From assembly GCA_026874595.1 (NCBI GenBank), contig CM049309.1:52672079-52736078 (forward strand): a stretch of 64,000 bases of DNA, read 5' to 3'. The stretch is from Sipunculus nudus (taxonomy: Eukaryota; Annelida; Sipuncula; Golfingiida; Sipunculidae). Numbering within the stretch: the first letter of the stretch is position 1; each line of letters opens with the position of its first letter. Positions 48,241 to 60,293 of the stretch are shown here, piece by piece. The notes beneath the pieces were generated by a model. It was not told the origin of the DNA, searched no databases, and saw nothing but the letters and a program-made list of their open reading frames with translations. A program made the translations under genes and the position numbers.

Positions 48241-50970
48241 AGCCGGGGGGAGGAGGGGGTGGGGGGCACATAATTTAAATATTTGATAATATTTTTGTTT
48301 GGTGCAGCATGTGATTTAAAGTGGGGAAAATTGACAAAATACTTAATTGAAAATGCATATTTTATGTTTTCAAAATTTTCATGTGGTGTAATGTTGCGAG
48401 TGGGTCACACCCACCCCCTTGCTACATTTACAGAAAATGCTCCAAAGTCTAGGATTAATGTTTTCTCTTTTTATTTTTATCTGAAGCACAAAGTTTTATA
48501 TGTACATGTAGTCCTGAATGCATTCACAAAATTGCAGTTATTGAATAGCTGTGTAAGGATTACACATTCTCATTTAGTTATAAAAAAGACAAGTTAATAT
48601 TTTCTATAGATAGGTGAGAAGAAAATAGTTGAGTCATAGTCCCAGAGCAAGCAAATTTCCATATTCAGTAAATTAATAGAGTTTTTGTAGTTGCATCAAT
48701 GAAGAGTTAATGGCACCCTGGGTAGGTTAAAAGTCCTAATTACATAGGGTGGACCAGGCTGGGATGTCACGTAAAATTGTAACAGTTGGATACACAAGTA
48801 AACACGGGCACATCATGCTGGGATTAGCTTTTGGTGGATTTATGAAGAGACAATTAGCCTCTGTATCCCAGTGGAACCGTGTGCACACCGGGCTAGGTGG
48901 CCTTGTCAGGTTGCAGGCGTTAGCTAACAAGGCCCTGGGTGCATGTCATAGTGCTGTAGTTAATATGGCCTGCTGTTACCAACAATATGGAGACTTTAAT
49001 CAGAACACTATAATAATGCATTTAGCTTTTTACTGCAAGTGGAAGTTATGAGTCAGATTGGGATCAATGCTGATGTGCTTCATGTATGCAGGGAGTTTAC
49101 AAATGGAGCTTTGGGATGATAGTTGAACTACCAATTATCAGGACTTGCTGCTTCTGTTCCTGTTTGACAGTTAATACAATGAAAATATAATTCATATCAA
49201 CTTTGATATAAATATAATCCAGATAGTTAGCTTTTGTCTGAAGGAGCTGTCTTTCTGAATTCAATATATTCAAATATCAATAATGAATTTTAATGAATAC
49301 TTGTTTCATGATGAATTTCTAAATATAATTTTTGAGCTTTCCAAAGGAAAAGATATTCTGTCATTTTAATTTTGTCTCATTTGTTCCTTATTTGTGAGAT
49401 GCAATGTCTGTTGTAAATATAGAAACATTAAATATGTGTATATTATATGTATTTGCTATAAATTTACTTTTGCTTATGAGGACTCAATAATGCCCACACT
49501 CTTTCCAGCTAAGAGGCCAGTAATACCTCAAGCACAGTCTAGTAATGCCTCATACTGGTGTTTTAAAAGATTTTACTGATTAAGCATGAAGTCAATAAAA
49601 TTTATATGCCAGGGGGAAAAAAAGTAATACGAAATTGTAATACCATGAGCAGATAATTTGAAATACAAATTAGTAAGCAATGATTAAACTTGAATCAATA
49701 AAACACAACCCAGTAATACAGTACACAGATTTATAAATAATTATATATATATATATACACACAGAGACAATATGGGAGGTTATATTGTTTTCTGTTTATG
49801 GCATCGCCTGGCTGATCATTCATGTGACGTTATATTCTTGGAGCCTGCTTCTGATGCAGGTCCATGCCTTTTTGTTGGTTTAGTCAAGCGGCTGAAGCAG
49901 CGGTTGGAGAGGCAGCTGGATGGATAGAGATGGATGGGCAATAGGGATGTGGCAGAAACCCAGGAAACTGCAGCAGCAACTGCTGATGGCTGAGCAATGC
50001 TAATCCCTCAAAATGACATCATTACAGTCATTCATGAAACGCCATTGGCCACAGGCACCGGTCCATTAGAGATGTGATTTTCCTCTTGTGTATGGAGTGT
50101 ATGTGTGCTGTGCTGCACTAGGCCTGTGCCAGCGCTGTCCTTCTATAATGGCTGGCCTGTTTTGGGAAAGAGCTCTTGTGAAGGCTGTGGGCACCTTATG
50201 TAAACCAGTTAATGTAATAATAAAAGCCTGGGGGCATTTGTTTCAATAAGCTAAGTACTTCCAAGACAGTTTTTGTGAGGGTATGTTGCTTTTATTCATT
50301 CTGCTTGGGGAGTGATGCGGACACAACAGTAGAGGGTATATTAGATTGGTTCTTCCACTGTGATATGCAATTAAATATTGTGAAAGGGGTTAACATATTA
50401 AAATGTAAATGTTATGTTCAGTTTATTCTTTAAAGATAATAAAGAACCGGTAAGAGGAACATGTCATTTAATAACAAACCTATTATCAAGAACCCCTGGG
50501 AATTTGTACAAAGCAGGATCTAACAGTTAGTTACATATGAAAAGTGTTAAGCTCAGCTGGTTTTATCTGCTATGATCCAGCAGTATCTCTTGTCTATTAT
50601 CGCTTATATTGACTGTTTGTTTCTCTCAGTTCTGTAATAATAAGAAAGAAAAATCTTATCCTTACTTTTATGATTAGATTGTGCTATTCTTGATAAGATA
50701 TTATGCCACAGGTAAAGATTTCTGCACTGCTTGCAAAGCTACTAAAAGGGATCAGGGTTATAGCCAGACAAATTTGAGACCTGGTTAAATTGGCGAAGCA
50801 AGCGGAGGTGTTCACGGTAAAGTATATCTTTGCATGTTCTGTGTGTTATAACTATTTCTTAATGATCATTTTGGCACTTGATTTATTCATTTTTGTAAAC
50901 ATACTTATGAGGTACAATTTTAAATGCAGTTTGGGGTAATAACTAACCAAAGTTTTATTGCTGGTAGCTG
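48241..50970. other. Unassigned, partly balanced in composition
   Basis: A G-rich patch lies at about 48,243-48,266. The part at 49,790-50,220 is more complex and less AT-rich than its flanks and free of visible repeats; it could be conserved non-coding sequence, which cannot be tested here. No coding frame recognised. Confidence 0.35.
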
Positions 50971-52340
50971 TTTTTAGCTCAGCTGACTATAAGTCATCTG
51001 AGCTATAGTCGTGGTCCATTGTCCGTCGTCCGTTCGTCTGTCCGTCCGTCCGTCCGTCCGTCCGTCCGTCCGTCCGTAGATGTGGCACGTTTTGAAACCG
51101 TAAGACCTAGGAATCCAAAATTCAGCATAATGTTAGATGTCCCCAAGATCTCCTACCAAGCCGAAAACTGGGTCTTTGGGACTTCATTCCTTTGAGAAAT
51201 TAAGGAAAAACCTCAATTTTTTATTAAAAACCTATTTTCACACTTTAGGACTGCCTAATATCAAAACCACTCATCTGTTTTTCCTCATATTTCCTATAAA
51301 TAATCCTCTATATAATTCCTATGTACATGCCAGAAATTAGGTCTGTATTATTTAATTTAAAAAAGTTATGGGCCCAAACATAATGCATTTTGTAAATAAT
51401 CAGGAAAGAAATTTTTTCACTTAACACAAAACTTGTTAAAGCTAAGCACTTTTTTTCCAGTAATATTACTTTTATTAATCAAAATTAAATTGTATACCCA
51501 AAATTAGATCAAAATCTTTTAAATTTTTAAAAATATTAGCAAAAATAAAAAATTGGTACCTTAAATTTTGCCCAACTTTGACCATGGCACGTTTTTTTGC
51601 TGTAACTGCTGTGGATTTAATTTTCACAGCATGTTTTTGTTAGCATTTCAACTGTTAACATTTAAAATTTGAAACCAGTTGATCAAAAACTGTAGATTTT
51701 ATTCAAGTTTTCAAGCACCATGTCACATATTGTTTATATCAACCTAATGTTATGCATTTTGCTAGAGCTCAGCTCCCCAGCTTCACCTCTTAGTTCCTTT
51801 AATTAGGCATACAGTAAGATGTCTCTAAATTCCCCTACCATGCCAAGAATTTGGTCACCAGAACTTAATTCCTTCGAGATATAAATGAAAAACTTCATTT
51901 TTTCATTAAATACCCTTTGTTACACTTCAGGACTGCCTAGTATCAAAACCACTGATCTGACTTTGATCATATATAATATACATATTTTTCTATACATTCG
52001 CTATGCACATGCCAGAAATGATGTCAGTATTGCGTAATTGTTTTAAGTTATGTGCCAAAACAAAATTGACTTTGTAAAAAATCAGGAAAAATATTTACTC
52101 AGGTTTCATGAAAATTATTGAAGCTAGAGAATTTTTTTTAAGTATATAACTTTGTTTAATTAAGATTCAATTGGATACCCAAAATTAGATTTGTATTTTG
52201 TAAATTTTATAAGTTATTAGCATAAACATAAAATCAGTACCTGAAATTTTACCCAACTTTGACCATGGCACATTTTTTCCCTGTGAGTACTGTTGATTTA
52301 ATTTTCTCAGAATGTAAACATAAGTATTTAATGTGTTTAA
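50971..52340 (+). mobile_element. AGCTCAGCTG-end element with (TCCG)n and a two-unit body
   Basis: TTAGCTCAGCTGACTATAAG...CATCTGAGCTATAGTCGTGG forms an imperfect palindrome and is followed by a perfect (TCCG)n microsatellite (about 51,040-51,077) and GTGGCACGTTTTGAAACCG. The body consists of two diverged units about 680 bp apart. GACTGCCTAATATCAAAACC at about 51,250 matches GACTGCCTAGTATCAAAACC at about 51,930, and CCCAACTTTGACCATGGCAC occurs at about 51,568 and 52,252. Elements with this start and a GTCC microsatellite are common in molluscs; the 3' terminus and superfamily are not resolved. Confidence 0.6.
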
Positions 52341-52829
52341 ATCTGAAATTTGAAACTAAAAGGTTGAAAATTAGGCTAGTTATTGAATTTTATCTTGAGG
52401 GTCTATTGTAGTCACTTGCTTTGTTCCAGATGCAGGTAGGCCACTCCAGGTCACTGGAAGTCAGCTATGCCAGGGTTCCTGATTTGTTTCAGTCACTGGG
52501 GGAGATCCCCTGCTGTGACAGGTGTACAATTGTTCTCATATCACACCCCCCCCCCCCCCCCCCCATGAATATATAAATATACATTTGTATGCATGATGTG
52601 GTGTTACATGACAAGATTGAGATTTATGATGATGCAATTTAGAATTATGAATCAACGTTTATATTCAGAAATATATGTTATATTGGAAATATATACAAAT
52701 TAAACTTAAAATAAAAAAATGAGGATCTAATACAAACATGTGTTCATTATTTTCGAGCCTCAGCAGAATTGGAGATCAGGCTTTGTTTGCCCTGAATGTT
52801 TATGCAAAAGAGTTGTTAATCCCATCTCT

Positions 52830-52867
<38 letters not shown>

Positions 52868-55000
52868 CTGTCATTGATCCTTGGCACCTCACCGTCACCT
52901 GTGCACTGGGACATTAGTTATTATTGCAAATGTGTACATTTTTTTCAATTTGAAAGATAATTGGATTAGAAAAAAATAAGATCTAATATTGAAACATATT
53001 CTTGCCCCAGGAGAATGGAACATAAAGTGATCAGCTCTTGTCTGTCCATCATCTCTCAATTATCATTAAATAATTATACTAATTATGAAATTTTTCCTTT
53101 AAGCACTGTTGAAATAACTTTCATATGCTGTATGTGTATGGATTTAAGCCATTAAAGTCTGAAATTTGAAAGCAACTTATGTATTCAGATGTGTAATATT
53201 GCAGATGAAAAACTTTAAAATATTAAAATATATTATCAGCTTTGTTTGTCTAACAGTCTGTCTGTCCTTTTTTAAATATTATGAATTGTGAATGGACTAT
53301 TTAATCCTGTAAGTATTGTTGAATTAAGTGGAAATCCTATATGTATATACACTATGTTAATACAGAGATGTTGTAACTTCCATCATTCCAGCCCTCCCCC
53401 CCCCCACACCCACCACCACCAGGTTCTTGCATCTGGGGACTGGACACATCAGTTATATTTCAACTGTATACATTTTATAAAATAAAAATACATATATTTA
53501 ATAATATATATTATGTAAAATAGATCCAATTGAGCCAATGTGTAAACTTCTGAACTGTCAACAAACTATCAAAAAGCCAGCCAATGATCATGGTAATAAT
53601 ATACATCTTATGTTCACAAACTGCTCATATGCTTCAATTTTGACATTAGAGAATGCATGGTTTGGTCACAAAATATTATTTGCAACAATTTCTCACTCAT
53701 CAATACAAACCAATCATGTCAACCAGCCATGGCATATATTACCTTTTCATCTTAGACTTGATCTCCATTATTATTTTAGATTTTTACCTTCAAGGCCAAC
53801 TTCAGCTGAGCACAGTGACCCATATTTATAGCACCATGTCTTGAATGTTTACATCAAGTCATTGGTTAACAGTGTTCCAGGCTGTTACATAACACCTTCA
53901 CTCCTTGCCTACTGCTTCTGTGAGTGTCTGGGTCAGGCTGGGTCAGGCAGTAATTACCAGAGAGCCTTTCTCCTCTCTCTCTCTTTCCCTTTCTCTCTTT
54001 CTAGCTCTCTTTCTCTCTCTCTCTTTCTCTCTCTCTCACCTTCCTCCCTCCACCCCATTATGTTGACGGGTACTATAAACCTAATTTATTAGATATATAT
54101 GTTGATGCAATTAAGAAATGTGAATCAACTGAAATATTCACATATATATGTTATACACTAAATGTATAGTTACATTTTCAAACCTGGAAAAAAAATGATG
54201 TTATAAAAAAGGGAATTTATGTAAAAATTGTTCATAATTTCCTGGCTCAGAAGAATGGGAATTAAAATTATTTGCTTTGTTTCTCTAGCTTTCTTGCCTG
54301 TTTTAAATATTTAATAATTATGAATAAACTTTTTTTTCCTGTAAGCTCTGATTAATTAAATTTCATATCCTGTACATATATGCAAGGGTATTGTAACTCC
54401 CACCATCCCCTTCCCCCACCCCACTAAGTCCTTGCTCCTTCGCACTGTCAACAATAGTGCTATTGCTATAGCATAAAATTTGAAGAAAATATATACAGAG
54501 AGACAGAGGCGTTGTAACTCCCATCGTAACCCCCCCCCCCTCCATCAAGTCCTTTCGCCTGTTGAGTGGGGATTTTATAGCAACTGTATACATATCATAA
54601 AATAGAAAAAACAGTTTAATTAAAGTTTAAATTAAAAAAATTTGATCTCATTAGACAAATGTGTAAAATGTTGAACTGTCAACAGCCTGTAAAAAAGGTA
54701 TCCAATGAAAACGCAAGGTCAGATCTTAAAATATTATTTGCAACAATTTCTTCAATCATATCAACCAACCATAGCCTAGATTACCTCTTTCTCTCAGACT
54801 TTATCTACATTTCATAATATTTTAGATTTTAACCTTCCAGGTGTTTAAGTACTGTTGAATGTTCCCTCCCTCTCTCTCTATCTCCTTTTCTCTCTACATC
54901 CAACCCTCCTTGCTGCCCACACTGTTTCCTTCTCCGAACCCCATCCCAATGTCAGCCTCAGTAAACGAGAACAAGTTGAATCAGATATATTCATATTTTT
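52341..55000 (+). repeat. Degenerate repeated segments separated by long C-tracts
   Basis: At least three diverged copies of a T/A-rich module occur, with shared landmarks such as AACTGTATACAT.TTATAAAAT, AATGTGTAAA.TTGAACTGTCAA (53,540 and 54,660), TGATGCAATT.AGAA.TATGAATCAAC (52,630 and 54,100) and TGTAACT.CCATC.. before a C-rich tract. C-tracts lie at 52,546-52,564 (19), 52,831-52,865 (35), about 53,395 and about 54,530, with CT-rich runs at 53,970-54,060 and 54,865-54,900. All are C-rich on the plus strand. Confidence 0.55.
52831..52865 (+). repeat. C35 homopolymer
   Basis: Thirty-five consecutive C. Length is probably uncertain. The opposite strand could form G-quadruplex-type structure. 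Confidence 0.85.
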
Positions 55001-58000
55001 ATATATTGTATAACTGTTTGTTGCCTATGTACGTGCCAGAAATAATGTCAATATTGTGTAATATGTAGATGTGGTAGGCATCAATATAATGTACCTTGTC
55101 AAGACCTAAGAGATATCATGTCATACAGTCACAATTCATAAATCCACTCTTCAGCATAGTTAATAATAGCATTATATATGTCAAATTGAAATCTTGCGGA
55201 CTTCCATACACTATAGATCCTTCAACAAATAGCCTTATCATCACTCTACCACTGCTTAGTGTACTGTCATTTCATTCATATTTGCTCAAATATATTGCTA
55301 TTTTCAACAGCTCCCAAATAAATAAAAAATAAACCACTATATTTACTCCATATTAATCCATCAGTCAGGTAATTTCATACATGATTTACTCACATATTAC
55401 ATTATATTCCTTTATAATAGCCTAATAGGTCCATGATATTCATAAGGTTTGTCGACTAAATATAGTATCACAATGAGGATACATTTATAGTTCAATCATG
55501 ATCAGCTGAGCGCCGTGACCCATAGGTCCCTTGTTTGACGATCTTTAAGACGGTCAGTGCGTTGCACATGTTAGCTTTGTGCAGGTCTGCAGAAGCCCAT
55601 CTCGGCTCGCAGAAGCCCAAACTGGCTACCCCTGACCGGCGCTGACTGGCGTGGTTATAATCCTAAAAGCTAAAATGACATGCATCTATTATGAATGTAG
55701 AAATAATAATCAGTGATCAGATTACATATTTAAATTACCAGTACTTAATGAATGTTCATTTATTAGCCAAAATATGTGAAGCCTTTTCTTCCAATTTTTA
55801 TGACAGTACCTTTTTTACATTACTATATTTTCACTGGATTTGTCTGTTTTTCACTTGTAAATCAAGATATATTTAAATTTGAACATTATTTCAGATTATG
55901 TAATAAATGGAATAAGAAGGTAATGGCCCAAGCTTGAAACAAAGATGTTTTACACAGTTCATAAACATCCTTTGTATTTATTAATTTTTCAATTTTTTAA
56001 GGGGACAGGTTAACAGCATCATACTTAATTGCTTCACACCAAATGAATAAAATATGATTTTATGCCTCATTTACAGTGGTTTAAGTAATGATTTTAATTA
56101 CGATTTAAATCGACTTAAATACTACCATCTCTGGCAGAACAGGTGTATACTAGAGCTGAGTCTGTCTCTCTGTATAAAAGTTTGCAGGAAACTGTTGAAA
56201 TAGCCATGATCACAATAGGAAAGTGACTGATCTCTTCCAATTCTTCCATATAAAGTTTGGAGCATAATACTGGATAAGGTTGTTGTATATGGGATTTTGG
56301 CAGGGTCTGTGCATTCTGTGCTTTATCTGGCTGCATGATTTGTAACTGATAGCAGACGGGTATGACCGGAGATATATCTACCGTAGACTGGTGCCTTCTC
56401 ATGTCTTCAGATTAGAATATATGACTGTGGCTGTAGTCTGCGTCTGCCCGACTGTAGACTTTCTAGATTCAAGAGATTAGACCAGGATTTGTGTAACATA
56501 CAGCTTACAGAGGCACCGTTGTACAGGTTTGGCTACAGACTGGCACAGGCTAGTGAGCAAACAGTCTGTGTCTTTAGGGTACATTAAATTTTATAATATC
56601 TCTTTAATTTTCATTGCTTTACAACTCTCTGCTGTGTCATACTTTGTCATCATATTACCTACTGAGAAGCAAGGTTCTGATTTTGTTCCATATACAGATT
56701 TATTAGAAAAAAAATCTGCTTGCGGAAGGGGTGTCCAAAGTAAGGTAGTGTGTGTATGTATGTGTGTATGTTATACAGCACTCATCCCCGAGGCTGCTGA
56801 ATAAAGGGACATAAGGGAACAATGTACATTAATCTCCCTTCTTAACAATAGGCCATTTTGGTATTATCTTTATTTCAGTTTTAAAATGGGTCATTATAAC
56901 CTCATTTATACAGTAATAGATAGAAAATTGTTTCCCTAAATATGTTTCATTAAATCCTTTTTGAAAGCACTGGTAGGGTACATATAAATGTACTTATAAA
57001 TTGATAAGCAGTTTCCTTGGTTGCACTTTAATAGATTGGCTTGTGTTTTCAGGGGGTATATTTAGATTGCAATTCAAGCACCCATCATGACTTTGTGTAA
57101 TGGTAAATCAAGAGATGACTATTTGGCGTCTTTATTGGCATGACCTGAAAGACTGTGGTGCACACATGTGAGATAACTGTAATTGGATGTCAGAAACTTT
57201 ACCAGTGGGTCCGTCAGTGATAACTTTGTGGGCGGTGATTGGGATCACCAATGGTTAAAAGAGGTCACTGAATGTCCACTGCAGTTACTTGTGGTACTGG
57301 ACAAGACATGATTCAGCACTGGACAGCAGGCTTGTGGCTGGTCAGGCATTGTGGGAGGGGGAGGATGGGTGGGGTTGACCCTGCTATCTGATATGAGCTG
57401 ATGGCAGAGATCTCCCGATATTGATCCGTCATTTATAACAGAGTAATTGGAAGCATCAGCGGCAAAATGACACTGTACCCGTGGCCATCCATGTCAGAAT
57501 ATGGGGATTCATCAAGTACTGGGGACAACGAGTTGGTGTGGTCTGGGTAGAGGTGAAGGTTGACATCTCATCAGGTCAGATGTCAGGAAGCTCAGGCTGT
57601 AGTTCTGCTGTTGATAACTGGATAAGAAGAAGTACATGATAAATTAAAACCACAAAGGACCACTGTAATGTAGCAATTGATGTATGATATGGCAGGGGGT
57701 TATTCACCTTTTGGGGGGTCAGGATGGGGGTGTTCATCTGGGGTGCCAGATTTGATCTATGCTTTGACATGGGATGCCCTCTGCAGGGGGTGATGTTGTA
57801 GGATGTAGAAGTCAGCTGAGGGTGCCAGATTGACCACCCAGGGGGTGGGGTAGGTCTGTCAGCATTTGTTAGTGGTAAAACAGTCCAGTTGATGGGTGGG
57901 GGGTAGGGTAGAGGGGTGGGGTCAGATGATTTACTAATGTGTGGTATCAGTGATTCCTCTCCTGGTTGTATGGCATAAATTCAAAACCACTAGAAATCCC

Positions 58001-58021
58001 CTGTGAAGCTGTGCCATATAA
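55001..58021. other. Unassigned sequence
   Basis: No convincing exon. Frames at 56115-56402 (-) and 56529-56804 (+) have no known domain. From about 57,340 to 57,930 the plus strand is G-rich (many GGGG and GGTGGGG blocks). Confidence 0.4.
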
Positions 58022-58194
58022 TTGTATCCCCAGACAAAGTCCGGGGGATACTATGTTTTCATACCGGTCCCACCGCCGCCGCCGCCGCCGAATATAAACT
58101 TGTTGGCGCGATAACCCAAAAAATATTTCACAGAACTTTACCAAACTTGGTATATGTATAGATATGGGTAAGAGGACGACGCCTATTTAAAATG

Positions 58195-58206
58195 AGGTCA
58201 TGACCT
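58195..58206. promoter_or_regulatory. Palindromic nuclear-receptor-like site AGGTCATGACCT (copy B)
   Basis: IR0 of two perfect AGGTCA half-sites, conserved with copy A. The second near-palindrome of copy A is changed here to GGTCATGACTT. Confidence 0.4.
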
Positions 58207-58685
58207 TTACTAGGAGTGTCCTTGACCTTGAATAGGTCCAATTTTAGGGAAAATCACACAAATTCTTTAATATTTCAAGAAATCTTGCATGGATTTATCC
58301 TAAAATCAAGTTGATGGAAGATCATGGATAGGGTTGTTATGTTCCAGAAACTGGTGGCGCCACCTATTATTCTTTACTTGTTTTCGTGCCGTTTAATACC
58401 CCCAAAATTGCCACCTTACACTACTGTGAGCATTATAAGTCAAAAACTAATGGACAGATTTCTTTTATATTATGCATATACATAGGTATGGGTTATGGGA
58501 TGATGTTTATTTAAATTGGGGTCATGACTTTTCCTATGATAGTGGCCTTGCCTTGAATATTGCCATATATGGTGAAAATCACACACCTCTTATGATATCT
58601 CCAGTGTTGATAGCCATATGGATTTCAAACATGACTTATGTATGGCCCACCACTAAAGGAAGAACCCTATAGGTTCTAGGGTCAT

Positions 58686-60130
58686 GAGGTCAAAGGTCAA
58701 GGTCACTGGACTGGCATTTTATAAGATACTGTGGATGCATTTTAAGCCAAACTTTCATCCTAGGTCTTCCATCTTTAATATATAGCTCACTTGCCAATAA
58801 TGGATGATCCATATAAATTTTAGGGTCACAAGGTCAAAGGTCAAGGCCACAGGAGCTATCTGTCCAAAAATTAGTTTCTGGATGATAATTCCTGCATTTA
58901 TTGATGTATTGATTTCAAACTTGACTTATATATGTCCCATTGAAAAAGAAAGACTCTAATTGATTTTTGGGTCATGAGGTCAAAGGTCAAGGTCACAGGA
59001 CACATCTTTAAAAAGATTGTGGATGCATTTTCAGCCAAACATTTCATCTCAGACCTTTCATCTTGCACATATAAGTCATCTGCTAATAGAGGAAGAACCC
59101 TATCAGTTTTGAGGTCACAAGGTCAAAGGTGAAGGTCACAGGAGCCATCTGTCCAAAAATTAGTTCCTGGATGATAATTCCTGCTTTTATTGATGTATGG
59201 ATTTCAAACTTGACTTGTATTTGACCCATTGGAAAAGCAAGACCCGAATTGATTTTGGGGTCATGAGGTCAAAGGTCAAGGTCACAGGAAATCTCTTTTA
59301 AAAGATTGTGGATGCATTTTCAGCCAAACAATTCATCTCAGATCTTTCATCTTGCACATATAGTTCACCTGTCATGAGAGGAAGAACCCTATCAATTTTG
59401 AGGTCACAAGGTCAAAGGTGAAGGTCACAGGAGCCATCTGTCCAAAAATTAGTTTCTGGATGATAATTCCTTCTTTTATTGATGTATGGATTTTCAAACT
59501 TGACTTGAATGAGGTCAAAGGTCAAGGTCACAGGAAACCTCTTTAAAAAGATTGTGGATCCATTTTCAGCCAAACAATTCATCTCAGATCTTTCATCTTG
59601 CACATATAGTTCACCTACCAAGAGTGGAAGACCCCTATCAATTTTGAGGTCACAAGGTCAAAGGTGAAGGTCACAGGAGCCATCTGTCCAAAAATTAGTT
59701 TCTGGATGATAATTCCTGCTTTTATTGATGAATGGATTTCAAACTTGACTTGTATATGTCCCATTGGAAAAGCAAGACCAAAATTGATTTTGGGTTCATG
59801 AGGTCAAAGGTCAAGGTCACAGGACACATCTTTAAAAAGATGTGGATGCATTTTTAGCCAAACATTTCATCTCAGATCTTTTATCTTGCACATATAGTTC
59901 TCCTGCCAAGAGAGGAAGAACACTATCAATTTTGAGGTCACAAGGTCAAAGGTGAAGGTCACAGGAGCATCTGTCCAAAAATTAGTTTCTGGATGATAAT
60001 TCCTGCTTTATTGATGTATAGATTTCAAACTTGACTTGCATATGTCCCATTGGGAAAACAAGACCCCAATTGATTTTGGGGTCACAGGTCAAGGTCACAG
60101 GACACATCTTGAAAAAGATCAAGGTCACAG
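58686..60130 (+). repeat. DR1-type tandem array (copy B)
   Basis: GAGGTCAAAGGTCAAGGTCA recurs at 58686, 58976, 59265, 59511 and 59800, plus a truncated GGTCACAGGTCAAGGTCAC at about 60,078. The period is 289-290 except for the unit shortened to 246. Secondary clusters with AAGGTCAAAGGTGAAGGTCA lie between them. Confidence 0.95.
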
Positions 60131-60293
60131 GACCAACATCTTCAACAAGATTGTGGATTGTTAGATGGAAGAAACAATAAATATGCCAAGTGTCAGTATA
60201 TGCTGCTAAAAATGGGGGTCTATTCTTAAAGGGGGGGGGGGGCTTCTATGTCTGGGGATACTCTGGCACCTGCGGTGCCAAGAAATGTCTAGT

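Larger units (their letters stand above)
58022..60293 (+). mobile_element. 2.3 kb Helitron/Helentron-like non-autonomous element, copy B
   Basis: Same structure, orientation and almost the same sequence as copy A. It starts TTGTATCCCCAGACAAAGTC and ends with TGTCTGGGGATAC, the GGCACC-TGC-GGTGCC hairpin (60,265-60,279) and CTAG|T. Flanking bases differ from copy A, so this is an independent insertion and not a segmental duplication. Differences include a longer (CCG)n run near the 5' end, a deletion of about 43 bases in the fourth tandem unit and a shortened last unit. Confidence 0.75.
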
